64,000 nucleotides of DNA from Desulfovibrionaceae bacterium (GTDB taxonomy: Bacteria > Desulfobacterota > Desulfovibrionia > Desulfovibrionales > Desulfovibrionaceae). The stretch is taken from contig JAFGBU010000001.1 in NCBI GenBank assembly GCA_016932995.1, positions 1-64,000 on the forward strand. The letters are read 5' to 3'. The notes under the pieces are model-generated. The model did not search any database, was not told where the DNA came from, and saw nothing but the letters and a program-made list of their open reading frames with translations. Numbering within the stretch: position 1 is the first letter of the stretch; each line of letters begins with the position of its first letter. The position numbers and the translations under genes were made by a program. Of the stretch, positions 36,214 to 44,406 are shown piece after piece.

Positions 36214-36714
36214 TCAGAAGGGCACGTCGTCCATGCCGCTGGCCTCCGAGGGGAAGGCCGGGCCCAGGTCCTCGTCCGGTTCGGGCTGGCCCTCGGCCTG
36301 GGCCGGCCTCTGGCGGGCCTTGGCCTGGGAGGCCTGTCCGGGCTGCGGGCCGCCCGGAGACTGCCCTTCCTGCTGCTGCCTGCGGTCCAGGCCCTGGACC
36401 CTCTGGGCCACGATCTCCGTGGTGTAGCGGTCCTGGCCGTCCTGGCCCTGCCACTTGCGGGTCTGGAGACGGCCCTCGACCAAAAGCAGGGAGCCCTTGG
36501 ACAGATAGTTGGAGCAGAACTCGGCCTGCTGGCCCCAGACGACCACGCTGTGCCATTCGGCCCGGTCCACCCACTGGCCGCTCTGCCTGTCCTTGTAGCC
36601 CTCGTCGGTGGCCATGCGCAGATTGGCCACCGCCTGGCCCGAGGTCGTGTAGGACAACTTGGGGTCCTGCCCCAACCTGCCGACCAGAAGGACCTTGTTC
36701 ATACTGCCGGCCAT
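36214..36714 (-). CDS. ssb: Single-stranded DNA-binding protein
   Basis: A 166-residue SSB. The OB fold covers residues ~5-112 (MNKVLLVGRLGQDPKLSYT, WHSVVVWGQQAEFCSNYL, GSLLLVEGRLQTRKWQ, TTEIVAQRVQGLDRR). A Gln/Gly/Pro-rich flexible linker ends in the acidic partner-binding tip MDDVPF. It protects single-stranded DNA and recruits repair proteins. AGGAG lies before the ATG at 36714; an in-frame ATG four codons later is also possible. It is the last gene of the motA-to-ssb run. Confidence 0.96.
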   Translation of the reverse strand: MAGSMNKVLLVGRLGQDPKLSYTTSGQAVANLRMATDEGYKDRQSGQWVDRAEWHSVVVWGQQAEFCSNYLSKGSLLLVEGRLQTRKWQGQDGQDRYTTEIVAQRVQGLDRRQQQEGQSPGGPQPGQASQAKARQRPAQAEGQPEPDEDLGPAFPSEASGMDDVPF

Positions 36715-36756
36715 ACTCGCTCCTCATGCTTGCAGGCCCCCGGACCGGGCCGGGGC

Positions 36757-37101
36757 CTATAGTTTACCCGCCTTTTCCTCGAGGCCGTCCAGGGCCTCCT
36801 CCAGCTCGTAGCTCAACCTGTCCGCCTCAGCGGGCCGCCAGTCCGCGAGCCCGGCCTCCAGGCGCAGGCGCAGGGAGTCGGCGGCCTTTATCTCCGGGCC
36901 CAGGGCCCGGGCCGCGCTTTGGGGCAGCATCCCGATGCCCAGCCTGTCGGCCAGGGCCTGGGTCATCTCCAGGACCCCGGCCCGGGGCTCGGACGGCGCG
37001 CCGTCGGCCCAGGCCAGGCTGCGCAAAAAAGGCCAACGCTTCTGGACCTCGGCCGGATCGTAGGTCACGGCCATTACCCGTATCTGCAGCACTCGTCCCA
37101 T
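36757..37101 (-). CDS. Hypothetical small protein
   Basis: A 114-residue protein of unknown family. It begins MGRVLQIRVMAVTYDPAEVQ and continues with KRWPFLRSLAW, a helix (GVLEMTQALADRLGIG) and a C-terminal Glu/Leu-rich helix (RLSYELEEALDGLEEKAGKL). No signal peptide or membrane segment is visible. It starts 18 bases after the carboxylase carrier gene and precedes ssb, so it is likely expressed with them. GGGGGG precedes the ATG at 37101. Nothing visible ties it to carboxylase or DNA work. Confidence 0.7.
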   Translation of the reverse strand: MGRVLQIRVMAVTYDPAEVQKRWPFLRSLAWADGAPSEPRAGVLEMTQALADRLGIGMLPQSAARALGPEIKAADSLRLRLEAGLADWRPAEADRLSYELEEALDGLEEKAGKL

Positions 37102-37119
37102 CGCGCGCCCCCCAAAAGG

Positions 37120-37776
37120 CTATTCGACCTCCTCCCACTCGCTCTGGACCTTGGTGACCACGTCCTGGATCAAGGAGAGCTGGTCCTCGGGGCACACGCC
37201 TATGAGCGGCTGCCCGGCGTCCACATTGTCGCCCCGGTGGAAGTAGACCGAGTAGATTATCCCCCCGGGCCCGGTGTAGGGCAAGACCGTCTCCCGCTTC
37301 ATGCGCGAGACGATGAACACCTCCATGCCGTCCCTGAGCTTGACCGAGCGCTTGCCCGAGACCTTGAGCTTCTGGTCTATCTCCGGGACGAAGTAGTACT
37401 TGGCCTTTTCCGGGGCCGGGAAGAGCGACAGGGCCTTCTTTAAAATGAGCTCGATGACCTCCTTCCTGGTCAGGAAGTGGCGGATCACGGCCAGGGGCTC
37501 GCCGGCCTCCACGAACCTGCCCTCGAGCTCGACGTGGACCTCGACCACCTCGCCCTTTTCCGGCGCGCAGAGCGGCTTCCTGTTCTTCTCCCTGGTCAGG
37601 TGGGCCAGAACGGTCCCGGGCTTCTCCTTCCAGGTACCGCTGCGGCCCTGGACCTTGTCCCCGGGCCTTATCCCGGCGAACTCGACCACGCCGGTGTGCG
37701 GGGCGGCGATGACTATCTCCTCGTACGGCGAGGCCTTGATATCCTCGAGCAGTCCCTTGACGTTCAGCACTTGCAC
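37120..37776 (-). CDS. Biotin-carrier-like protein with two barrel domains
   Basis: A 218-residue protein downstream of a biotin carboxylase and a carboxyltransferase, so it should be the biotin carrier of that complex. Two barrel-sandwich domains can be read. The first (residues ~20-100: IAAPHTGVVEF, RPGDKV, then CAPEKGEVVEVHVE and VEAGEPLAVI) puts Lys64 (REKN) where BCCP has AMKM. The second (residues ~145-195: DGMEVFIVSRMKRETVLPY, then GPGGIIYSVYFHRGDNVDAG) puts Lys160 (RMKR) there. Neither has the canonical MKM. Lys160, with a preceding Met, is the better candidate for biotinylation. It begins 28 bases after the carboxyltransferase stop. Confidence 0.75.
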   Translation of the reverse strand: MQVLNVKGLLEDIKASPYEEIVIAAPHTGVVEFAGIRPGDKVQGRSGTWKEKPGTVLAHLTREKNRKPLCAPEKGEVVEVHVELEGRFVEAGEPLAVIRHFLTRKEVIELILKKALSLFPAPEKAKYYFVPEIDQKLKVSGKRSVKLRDGMEVFIVSRMKRETVLPYTGPGGIIYSVYFHRGDNVDAGQPLIGVCPEDQLSLIQDVVTKVQSEWEEVE

Positions 37777-37804
37777 GACCCTCGGCCCGCCGGTCGAGAC
37801 CGGC

Positions 37805-40069
37805 TCAGCGGTAGTAGAGGTTGCGGCCGCCCATGGTCATGAGGGCCTGGTACAGATTCCTGCCTATCTCCCTGCGGTCCCATACACCATGGATGTGCCC
37901 CCTGGCCAGGGCCTGATACGCGCCCTGGTAGTGCGGCGGCGTCTCCAGGCCCGTGGTCTCCAGGATCACGCCCGGCCCGGCGAACCCGATGTTGGAGGAG
38001 CGCACCGCGAACTGGTACGGGGAGCAGCCCAGAAACGAGGCCACGGGCCCGGCGTAGGAGTTGGTGTCGTAGAGCACCAGGTACAGCCCCCCGGCGTCGA
38101 TGTACCGGCGCACGGCCATGACGCAGCGCGGCATCTGGATCACCCCGTGGGTGCCCTCGTGGATCCTTATTCCCGCGGTGCCGTGCACGTAGGCGATGAG
38201 CGGAAAGCGCTTGCTCATCGCCCTCTCGGCCGCGAGGATGAACTTCTCCCCCTCGGCGGCCCCCACTGTGCCCCCCCTGAAGGTCGCGGTCAAGACCGCG
38301 ACCACGGCCTTGACGTCCTGCATCTCGGTCTCGAAGGTGACGCAGGCGCTCTTTCTCCCGGAGTTCTTCTTGGCCTGCTCCAGCTTGAGGCCGAAGCCCT
38401 CGTAGCTCAGGGGGTTGACGGACTCGATCTCGGAGTTGAACTCCCGGGACGGGGAGTAGTTGAAGACGTTGTGCAGATACCACTCGTACTCCATGGGGAA
38501 GTGGTGGCCGCAGCAGTCGCAGACCCCGGCGAACTCGCCGTACAGGTCCGGGGCCCAGAGGTCCCGGCAGCCGTGGGTCTCGGCGTTCGGGCAGGTCACG
38601 GTCCTGTCCTCGCGGCTCTTGGGGCTCAGGTAGGCCCACTCGCCCTCGGGCCTGCAAAGGCCCTCCTCGGGCCGCGACAGGCGGGTGAGCCTCTGCCTGG
38701 CCTCGTCCGAGGCCAGGCGCTCCCGGCCCGAGACCCGGTCCAGAAAGCTGCGCACCGGCCGGCCCACGCGCTCCCTGACCAGATGGGCCTCGGCCCCGAT
38801 CTCCTCCATGACCCTCTGCATGCGCCTGCGGTGCTTGCCCAACAGGTCGTGGCGAAAAAACGAGTTGATCCCCCAGACCGCCCCCTGGACCGCCATCCAG
38901 GCCCTGCGCAGGACCGAGCGCCCGTCCAGGCGGGCCTTTCGGCTCATGGCCCGGTACTTGCGGCGTCGGCGCAGGACCAGCCGCTCCCTGGCCTTGGCGT
39001 TCAGGGTCCAGCGCATAAAGATGTTCTCGACCTCAAAGGCCTCCCGGTTCGCGCCGCGGCGCATGGCCAGGGCCCTGAACAGCTTCATGCCCTTGACCGC
39101 GCCCACGACCTCGTTGGTGGCCATGATCAGCTCGCCGCGCAGCAGCTTGAAGAAGTCGTAGTCCTGGACCCGGGCCCCCAGGGCGGGCTCGGGCACGATC
39201 CTGTCCACGTACCCGAAACGCAAATTGTCCGCGGCGGTGATCTTGAGCAGGCGCGCGCACTTGTCCGCCAGGGCCGGGGGGGCCTTCTGGCCCAGCCTGA
39301 GCCCGGCCTCGATGGCCGCGGCGCCCTCGGGCGAGATGACCGAGTAGTAGCCGTGGGAGAGCATGAGCCTCTTGTCGGCCAGGGCCACGGCCTCGGCCCC
39401 GCCCGAGCCGCCCTCGGAGACGACGCAGATCACCGGCACCTTGAGCGCGGCCATCTCGTAGAGGTTCCTGGCTATCTGCTGGGCCGCGCCGGGATAGTCC
39501 TCGATGGGGTAGGCCCCGGGCGTGAACACGAAGCTGTGCACCGGGATGTTCTCGGTCTCCGCGACCCTCATGTAGTGCAGGGCCTTGGCGTTGCCCCAGG
39601 GCTTGACCGAGCCGCCGTTGCGGAACTCCTCGCCGTGGCCCTTTTCCTGGCCGATGACCATGACCGACTGGTTGACCACCCTCTCGCCCACCCGGCGGGT
39701 GAAATAGGCCCTGGCGATGAGCATGCTCGGGTCGATGCTGAACTCGTCCTTGCCCCCGATCTCGGTGTAGTTGTCGTAGACGTTCTCCAGGATGTCCTTG
39801 AGGCAGACCCTCTGGGGATGGCGCACGATGCGCACCAGGTCCATGGGCGTGAGCTCGGCCGCGAGCTTTTTCTCCAGAAACGCGAACAGGTCCTCCAGCT
39901 GGATCAGGCGCCGGAGCTGCTCGTCCGGGTCCATGGCCGACCGGCGGTCCAGGAACTCCCCGAGCCTGGAGTTCATGAGCCGGTGGTTGGCCCCGCCCTT
40001 GGGCCCGAACACGTCGTTCACGTAGGCCAGCCTCGCGGCCAGCTCGCGCAGCCTCTTGTCGATATCCAT
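37805..40069 (-). CDS. Fused AccA/AccD-type acyl-CoA carboxyltransferase
   Basis: A 754-residue carboxyltransferase that would move carboxyl from biotin to an acyl-CoA, most likely acetyl-CoA. The N-terminal ~330 residues are AccA-like (IGGKDEFSIDPSMLIARAYF, ICVVSEGGSGGAEAVALADK, YYSVISPEGAAAIEAG). A strongly basic linker follows (LVLRRRRKYRAMSRKARL, LLGKHRRRMQRVMEEIG). The C-terminal part is AccD-like with a cysteine set resembling its zinc site (TCPNAETHGCRDLW, GVCDCCGHHF) and AYVHGTAGIRIHEGTHGV. In E. coli the two halves are separate subunits. The gene lies between biotin carboxylase and the carrier. Another acyl-CoA substrate is possible. Confidence 0.87.
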   Translation of the reverse strand: MDIDKRLRELAARLAYVNDVFGPKGGANHRLMNSRLGEFLDRRSAMDPDEQLRRLIQLEDLFAFLEKKLAAELTPMDLVRIVRHPQRVCLKDILENVYDNYTEIGGKDEFSIDPSMLIARAYFTRRVGERVVNQSVMVIGQEKGHGEEFRNGGSVKPWGNAKALHYMRVAETENIPVHSFVFTPGAYPIEDYPGAAQQIARNLYEMAALKVPVICVVSEGGSGGAEAVALADKRLMLSHGYYSVISPEGAAAIEAGLRLGQKAPPALADKCARLLKITAADNLRFGYVDRIVPEPALGARVQDYDFFKLLRGELIMATNEVVGAVKGMKLFRALAMRRGANREAFEVENIFMRWTLNAKARERLVLRRRRKYRAMSRKARLDGRSVLRRAWMAVQGAVWGINSFFRHDLLGKHRRRMQRVMEEIGAEAHLVRERVGRPVRSFLDRVSGRERLASDEARQRLTRLSRPEEGLCRPEGEWAYLSPKSREDRTVTCPNAETHGCRDLWAPDLYGEFAGVCDCCGHHFPMEYEWYLHNVFNYSPSREFNSEIESVNPLSYEGFGLKLEQAKKNSGRKSACVTFETEMQDVKAVVAVLTATFRGGTVGAAEGEKFILAAERAMSKRFPLIAYVHGTAGIRIHEGTHGVIQMPRCVMAVRRYIDAGGLYLVLYDTNSYAGPVASFLGCSPYQFAVRSSNIGFAGPGVILETTGLETPPHYQGAYQALARGHIHGVWDRREIGRNLYQALMTMGGRNLYYR

Positions 40070-40073
40070 CAGC

Positions 40074-41492
40074 CTAGAATTCCAAAATGTTTTGGTTCTT
40101 CTCCAGGAGAAAGCCGATATTGGAGCGCATCTCCCCGCCCCCGGCCGCCGCGCCCTCCAGGACCAATTCGTTCAGAAAGCTTTTGCCGCGCTCCTTGGCC
40201 TGGGCCAGGTTCTCGCCCCAGACAATGGCCAGGGCCAGGTTGGGGTCGAAGTCCATGGGGATGTCGTAGGCCGCGTCCCGGGGCACGTGGCTGTGGACCG
40301 TCAGCCAGGGCCGCTCGGCCCACTGGAAGCGTTCGATGCGTCCGGCCCAGGGCGCGAAGCGCTCCCTGGGGTCCTCGGCCACGATGCGGTACTCCACGCC
40401 CACGCCCTCAAAGGACAGGTCCTGCTGGGAGTAGCCCAGGGGCTCGCCCAGGGCCAGGCGGATGTGCTCGGAGACCAGGTCCACGCCCGGCTCGCCCCTG
40501 AGCCTGGCGATCGCCGCCGAGACGCCGTTCTCGACCTGGATGCGGGTGTTGACCTCCATGAGAAAGGGCTCGCCCTTGGGGGTGACTATCCACTCCCAGG
40601 TGCCCACGCTGTCGTAGCCGACCTCCGCGGCCATGGCCAGGGAGTTGCGGGTGATGGCCTCCAGGACCCCGGCGGCGTCGAAGTAATAGCCGATCTCGCC
40701 CGGGACGAAGCCCGGCGCGACCTCGATGCGCTTCTGCCTGCCCAGGCTCTGGATCGAGCAGTTGCGCGTGCCGAAATGGACGTGGTTCCTGCCGCCGCGC
40801 TCGGAGACGATCTGGACCTCCAGGTGGTTGAAGTCCAGGATGCGCTGCTCGATGAGCACGCCCTCGTCGTTGAAGTGCCGCTTGGCGTAGTTGCGCACCC
40901 TGCGGAACACGGACCTGAAGCGGTCCATGTTCCAGACCTCCTCGATGCCCATGCCCCCGCCGCCGGCCGAGGCCTTGACCAGGACGCAGCCGCTCTCCAC
41001 GCCCTGCTCGTCCTGGAAGGCGAACAGGGCCCTGGCCAGCTCCTCGGCCTCGAGCTCGTCGTAGACCGGCCTATCCGAGCCCGGGACCGTGGGCACGCCC
41101 AGGCTGCGCGCGATCCTCTTGGTGCTTATCTTGTCGCCCAGGTCGCGGATGGCCCACCAGGAGGGACCGATGAAGGTCAGGGGCCGGTCCCTGGCCGCGG
41201 TCCGGCGCGCGAAGCGGTAGTCCTCGGCAAAAAACCCGTATCCCGGATGCACGGCCGTGGCCCCGGCCGCGTCGGCCACGGACAGTATCTCGTTGGCGTC
41301 GTGATAGGACTCGATGCGGTACAAGGCCTTTTCCCCGCCCAGCTCGCGGGCCAGGGAGACGTGGCCCGAGGCCAGGTCCCCGGCCGTGGCCAGAGACACG
41401 AAGTCCAGGCCCAGACCGCAACAGGCCCTGATGATCCGGGTGGCGATCTCGCCCCTGTTGGCTATGAGTACCTTGTGCTTGTTGGCCGGCAC
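40074..41492 (-). CDS. Biotin carboxylase (AccC-like)
   Basis: A 472-residue ATP-grasp enzyme that carboxylates biotin using bicarbonate and ATP. Motifs: VLIANRGEIATRIIRAC, AVHPGYGFFAEDYRFAR, KISTKRIARSLGVPTVPGSD, the glycine loop KASAGGGGMGIEEVW, GTRNCSIQSLGRQKRIEVAP and LMEVNTRIQVENGVSAAI. The last normally reads NTRIQVEHPVTE; here His-Pro is replaced by Asn-Gly, while the catalytic Glu and Arg remain. The start is a GTG at 41492 with no strong ribosome binding site, 11 bases after the PilZ gene. The stop is 4 bases before the carboxyltransferase start. Confidence 0.9.
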   Translation of the reverse strand: MPANKHKVLIANRGEIATRIIRACCGLGLDFVSLATAGDLASGHVSLARELGGEKALYRIESYHDANEILSVADAAGATAVHPGYGFFAEDYRFARRTAARDRPLTFIGPSWWAIRDLGDKISTKRIARSLGVPTVPGSDRPVYDELEAEELARALFAFQDEQGVESGCVLVKASAGGGGMGIEEVWNMDRFRSVFRRVRNYAKRHFNDEGVLIEQRILDFNHLEVQIVSERGGRNHVHFGTRNCSIQSLGRQKRIEVAPGFVPGEIGYYFDAAGVLEAITRNSLAMAAEVGYDSVGTWEWIVTPKGEPFLMEVNTRIQVENGVSAAIARLRGEPGVDLVSEHIRLALGEPLGYSQQDLSFEGVGVEYRIVAEDPRERFAPWAGRIERFQWAERPWLTVHSHVPRDAAYDIPMDFDPNLALAIVWGENLAQAKERGKSFLNELVLEGAAAGGGEMRSNIGFLLEKNQNILEF

Positions 41493-41503
41493 CGGAAGGT
41501 CCG

Positions 41504-41884
41504 CTACTCTTCCGCCCTCTTGGCCTTGCGCAGTTCGATCAGCCGCTTCTGGACCTCGAGGACGAGCTTGTCCAGCCTGATCTGCTGATGGCGGTCCAGG
41601 TCCACGAAGTTGACGCCCACTATGCCGTTGTCAAGGACGCGCATGATCTTGCACCTGACCCCGCCGAGAAACAGCTTCCTGTTGAGGAAGAACTCCAGCT
41701 CCAGGGCCTTGCCCTCGCGCAGGGACTTGGACTCGTCCATGAGCGCCACGCCGCTGGCGCTCACGTCCTTGACCGCAAAGACCCGGCCCGTGCCCACGAT
41801 CCTGGCGTCGAAACCCGGGACCCTGGTCCTGAAGGCCTTTCTGAGTTGCTCGTCCTCGTCCGGCATGTTGACCGAAAAATCCAT
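41504..41884 (-). CDS. PilZ-domain protein (cyclic di-GMP receptor-like)
   Basis: A 126-residue protein that is essentially one PilZ domain. It has the arginine motif in LRKAFRTRVPG and the second motif DVSASGVAL (usual form D/N-x-S-x-x-G). The end (QIRLDKLVLEVQKRLIELRK) is a helix. It probably binds cyclic di-GMP. It lies 17 bases after motB, so it is a good candidate for a stator brake like YcgR, but it lacks the YcgR N-terminal domain. It is followed closely by the biotin carboxylase gene. Confidence 0.85.
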   Translation of the reverse strand: MDFSVNMPDEDEQLRKAFRTRVPGFDARIVGTGRVFAVKDVSASGVALMDESKSLREGKALELEFFLNRKLFLGGVRCKIMRVLDNGIVGVNFVDLDRHQQIRLDKLVLEVQKRLIELRKAKRAEE

Positions 41885-41901
41885 TTCGATCCCCCTGATG
41901 G

Positions 41902-42648
41902 CTAGTTCCCGGTGACCCGCTTCTCGAGCACGAACTCCACCCGCCTGTTCTTGGCCCGGTACTCGTCGGTCGAGTTCGGGAACAGCGGCTTGAGATCGGC
42001 CAGGCCCGTGGCCATCAACCTGTTCGGTCTTATACCCATTTCAACAAGAAATCTCAACACGTTGACGGCCCGAAGGGCGGATATCTCCCAGTTGTCCCTG
42101 AACCGCGAGCCGGCCGACGGATTGACGTCGTCGGTGTAGCCGATGATGTTGATGGTCTGGTCCGGATGCTGGATGAAGAAGTTCTTCAGCTCGCCGACCA
42201 GAAGCCTGCCCATGGGCGTCAGGTCCACCTGTCCCGGGGGGAAGAGCACGTCCCCGGGCACCCTCAGGGTGATGAGCCCGTCCTCGAAATTGGCGCTCAC
42301 CAAGCCCTCCACGCCCTTCTTGGTCTGCAGGGTCTTGACGTCGGCAAAGACCTTGCGCTGGGACTCGATTATCTGGCGGCGCATTATGGCCTGGTCCAGC
42401 AGGACCCCGGCCTCCTCCCTGGTGATCTTGTGGGTCGCGATCTTCTCCATCTTGCCCTGCAGGGCCCTGGTCACCGAGGTGAAGGTCTCGGAGAACTTGT
42501 CCACGTCCAGGGTGGACATGGAATAGAGAAGCACGAAAAAAACGAGCAGGAGCATGCACAGGTCGGCAAAGGTCGTCAACCAGTCCTTGGACTCCTCCTC
42601 TTCCTCCTCCTCGGCCAGGAAACTTATGTCCTCGTATTCTTCGGACAT
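41902..42648 (-). CDS. motB: Flagellar stator protein MotB (OmpA-like C-terminus)
   Basis: A 248-residue stator subunit. A Glu-rich N-terminus (residues 13-19 all Glu) leads to one membrane helix with the ion-channel Asp29 (TTFADLCMLLLVFFVLLYSM). The periplasmic part carries a peptidoglycan-binding OmpA domain (INIIGYTDDVNPSAGSRFRD, NWEISALRAVNVLRFLVEMG, RVEFVLEKRV). The ion (proton or sodium) cannot be decided by eye. It starts 3 bases after the motA stop. Confidence 0.93.
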   Translation of the reverse strand: MSEEYEDISFLAEEEEEEESKDWLTTFADLCMLLLVFFVLLYSMSTLDVDKFSETFTSVTRALQGKMEKIATHKITREEAGVLLDQAIMRRQIIESQRKVFADVKTLQTKKGVEGLVSANFEDGLITLRVPGDVLFPPGQVDLTPMGRLLVGELKNFFIQHPDQTINIIGYTDDVNPSAGSRFRDNWEISALRAVNVLRFLVEMGIRPNRLMATGLADLKPLFPNSTDEYRAKNRRVEFVLEKRVTGN

Positions 42649-42651
42649 GGC

Positions 42652-43398
42652 CTACTCGCGCTCCTTGGGCGGCAAAAAGGACGAGAGCTTCTCGTAGACC
42701 AGCCTGGGGTTGTTGTTCTCCAGGATGGACTTGGCGCCCTCGAAGATGACCTCCAGGTGGAGCTGCTCCTGCAGGGTCCTGGCCCTGAGCTTGGCCGCTA
42801 TGGGTATGAAGATGATGGTCGCCATGAGCGAGCCGTAGAACGTGGTCAGGATGGCCACGGCCATGGCCGGGCCTATGGACTTGGGATCGTCCAGCCGGGA
42901 GAGCATCTGGACCAGGCCGATGAGCGTGCCCATCATCCCGAATGACGGGGCCAGGCCGGCGAGCCTCTTGAACACCTCCTGCCCGACCTTGTGCCGCCGT
43001 TTCATGGACGTTATCTCAATGACCAGGGTGTCCCTGATCAGCTGGGGGTCGGCGTTGTCGGCTATGAGCTGGCAGGACTTCTTGAGCAGCGCGTTCTCGG
43101 TCTGGACGTTCTCCAGGGCGAGCAGGCCCTCGCGCCGGCTGATCTCGGCCACCTTGACCATGATGTTGATGACTTCCTTGACCTTGACCTTGCGCGAGGT
43201 GAACATCTTGAAACCGGCGGTAAAGGCCTGTATGACCTCTTCAAAGGGAAAGGCCACGCAGATCGAGGCCAGGGTGCCGCCGATGACGATCATCATGCCC
43301 GGGACGTTGATGAACACATTCAAGGCGCCGCCCAGGAAAATGGCGCCGACCACCAGCGACAGACCGAACAGCAAACCCAAAAGCGTGGCGAAATCCAT
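42652..43398 (-). CDS. motA: Flagellar stator protein MotA
   Basis: A 248-residue protein with four membrane helices (FATLLGLLFGLSLVVGAIFL, INVPGMMIVIGGTLASICVA, LAPSFGMMGTLIGLVQML, VAILTTFYGSLMATIIFIPI). A large cytoplasmic loop contains charged segments (KVKVKEVINIMVKVAEISRR, EITSMKRRHKVGQEVFKRL). It forms the stator with MotB and drives flagellar rotation. AAGGTAGGA precedes the ATG. It is the first gene of the run down to ssb. No convincing sigma-28 or sigma-54 box was found in its 104-base upstream gap. Confidence 0.93.
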   Translation of the reverse strand: MDFATLLGLLFGLSLVVGAIFLGGALNVFINVPGMMIVIGGTLASICVAFPFEEVIQAFTAGFKMFTSRKVKVKEVINIMVKVAEISRREGLLALENVQTENALLKKSCQLIADNADPQLIRDTLVIEITSMKRRHKVGQEVFKRLAGLAPSFGMMGTLIGLVQMLSRLDDPKSIGPAMAVAILTTFYGSLMATIIFIPIAAKLRARTLQEQLHLEVIFEGAKSILENNNPRLVYEKLSSFLPPKERE

Positions 43399-43502
43399 AA
43401 GACGATCCTACCTTGGTCCAGCTAGCAATTGCACGGCGCTTCAGCGCGACCCCCCCGGCCCCGCCGCCGAGATTCCGTTGATCTGCAACACAGGGGGCCC
43501 CA

Positions 43503-44333
43503 GTGCTCGAACGTGAGAATATCCAAAACGCTGTATCCCTCATACAGGAAAACCTGGACAATGTTCAAGCCGGGACAACGGGCCTGGTCCTGGGCTCGGG
43601 CCTGTCCGGGGTCGCCGAGTGCATCGAGGACCCCAAGAGCATGGAATACAAGGACATCCCCGGTCTTCCCCAGGGCACCGCGCCCGGCCACCAGGGCCGA
43701 CTCGTGGCCGGGACCATCTCCGGCCGGCCGGTCCTGGCCCTGTGCGGCCGCTTCCACCTCTACGAGGGACTGTCCGCGGCCCGGGCCTGCGCCGGGATCC
43801 GCGTGCTCGGCGGCCTGGGCGTGCGCAGCCTGGTCCTGACCAACGCGGCCGGGGCCCTGAACCCGAACTTCGAGATCGGCTCGTTCATGTGCATCATTGA
43901 CCACATCAACCTGACCGGCCAGAGCCCGCTCACCGCGCTCGAGCCGGACTTCCGGGGCCGGCGCTTCCCGGACATGTCCCGGGCCTACGACCCCGAGCTG
44001 ATCCGCGTCGCCAGGGCCCAGGCCAAAGGCCTGGGACCGACCCTGGAGCTCGGCGTCTATCTCCAGGTCCCGGGCCCGAACCTGGAGACACCGGCCGAGA
44101 CCCGGGCCTTCAGGGCCCTGGGGGCCGACGCCGTGGGCATGTCCACGGCCATAGAGACCATCGCCGCCAGGCACCTGGGCATGCGCGTGCTCGGGATCTG
44201 CTGCCTGACCAACAAGAACCTGCCCGACTGCATGCAGGAGATAGACGAGGACACGACCCTGGAGCGGGCCGGCCGCGCCTCAGGGGACCTGGCCAGGCTC
44301 CTGCAGGCGGTCCTGGCCGGGATCAAGGCATAA
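43503..44333 (+). CDS. Purine nucleoside phosphorylase
   Basis: A 276-residue trimeric-class phosphorylase that splits purine nucleosides with phosphate. Motifs: TGLVLGSGLSGVAE (phosphate loop), LCGRFHLYEGLSAARA, LVLTNAAGALNPNFEIGSF, IIDHINLTGQSPL, LQVPGPNLETPAETRAFRAL, DAVGMSTAIETIAARHLGM and ICCLTNKN. The start is GTG at 43503, 104 bases from divergent motA. Its TAA stop overlaps the -35 element of a sigma-28 promoter for the next gene. Xanthosine preference is possible. It belongs to nucleoside salvage, like deoC nearby. Confidence 0.92.
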   Translation: MLERENIQNAVSLIQENLDNVQAGTTGLVLGSGLSGVAECIEDPKSMEYKDIPGLPQGTAPGHQGRLVAGTISGRPVLALCGRFHLYEGLSAARACAGIRVLGGLGVRSLVLTNAAGALNPNFEIGSFMCIIDHINLTGQSPLTALEPDFRGRRFPDMSRAYDPELIRVARAQAKGLGPTLELGVYLQVPGPNLETPAETRAFRALGADAVGMSTAIETIAARHLGMRVLGICCLTNKNLPDCMQEIDEDTTLERAGRASGDLARLLQAVLAGIKA

Positions 44334-44357
44334 AGATCAGGACGAGCGGGCCGATAA
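44331..44357 (+). promoter_or_regulatory. Consensus sigma-28 (FliA) promoter of the FlgO-like gene
   Basis: TAAA (44331-44334), 15 bases, then GCCGATAA (44350-44357) match the flagellar sigma-28 consensus TAAA-N15-GCCGATAA exactly. The -35 box contains the stop codon of the phosphorylase gene. The start codon of the FlgO-like lipoprotein lies 50 bases past the -10 box. Confidence 0.85.
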
Positions 44358-44406
44358 GCGCTACGAGGGGCGCTGCCGGATCAACCCGAGGTCAAGGATG
44401 CTGCAA

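Noticed and set aside
33544-36762. A 1072-codon plus-strand frame spanning SNF2, the membrane protein and ssb
   Set aside because: It crosses three real genes in another frame and is Arg/Pro/Gly-rich with no domain.
43399-43502. Possible sigma-54 box TGGGG...TTGCA upstream of motA on the minus strand
   Set aside because: The GG and GC elements are 13 bases apart instead of 12 and the -24 box is poor.
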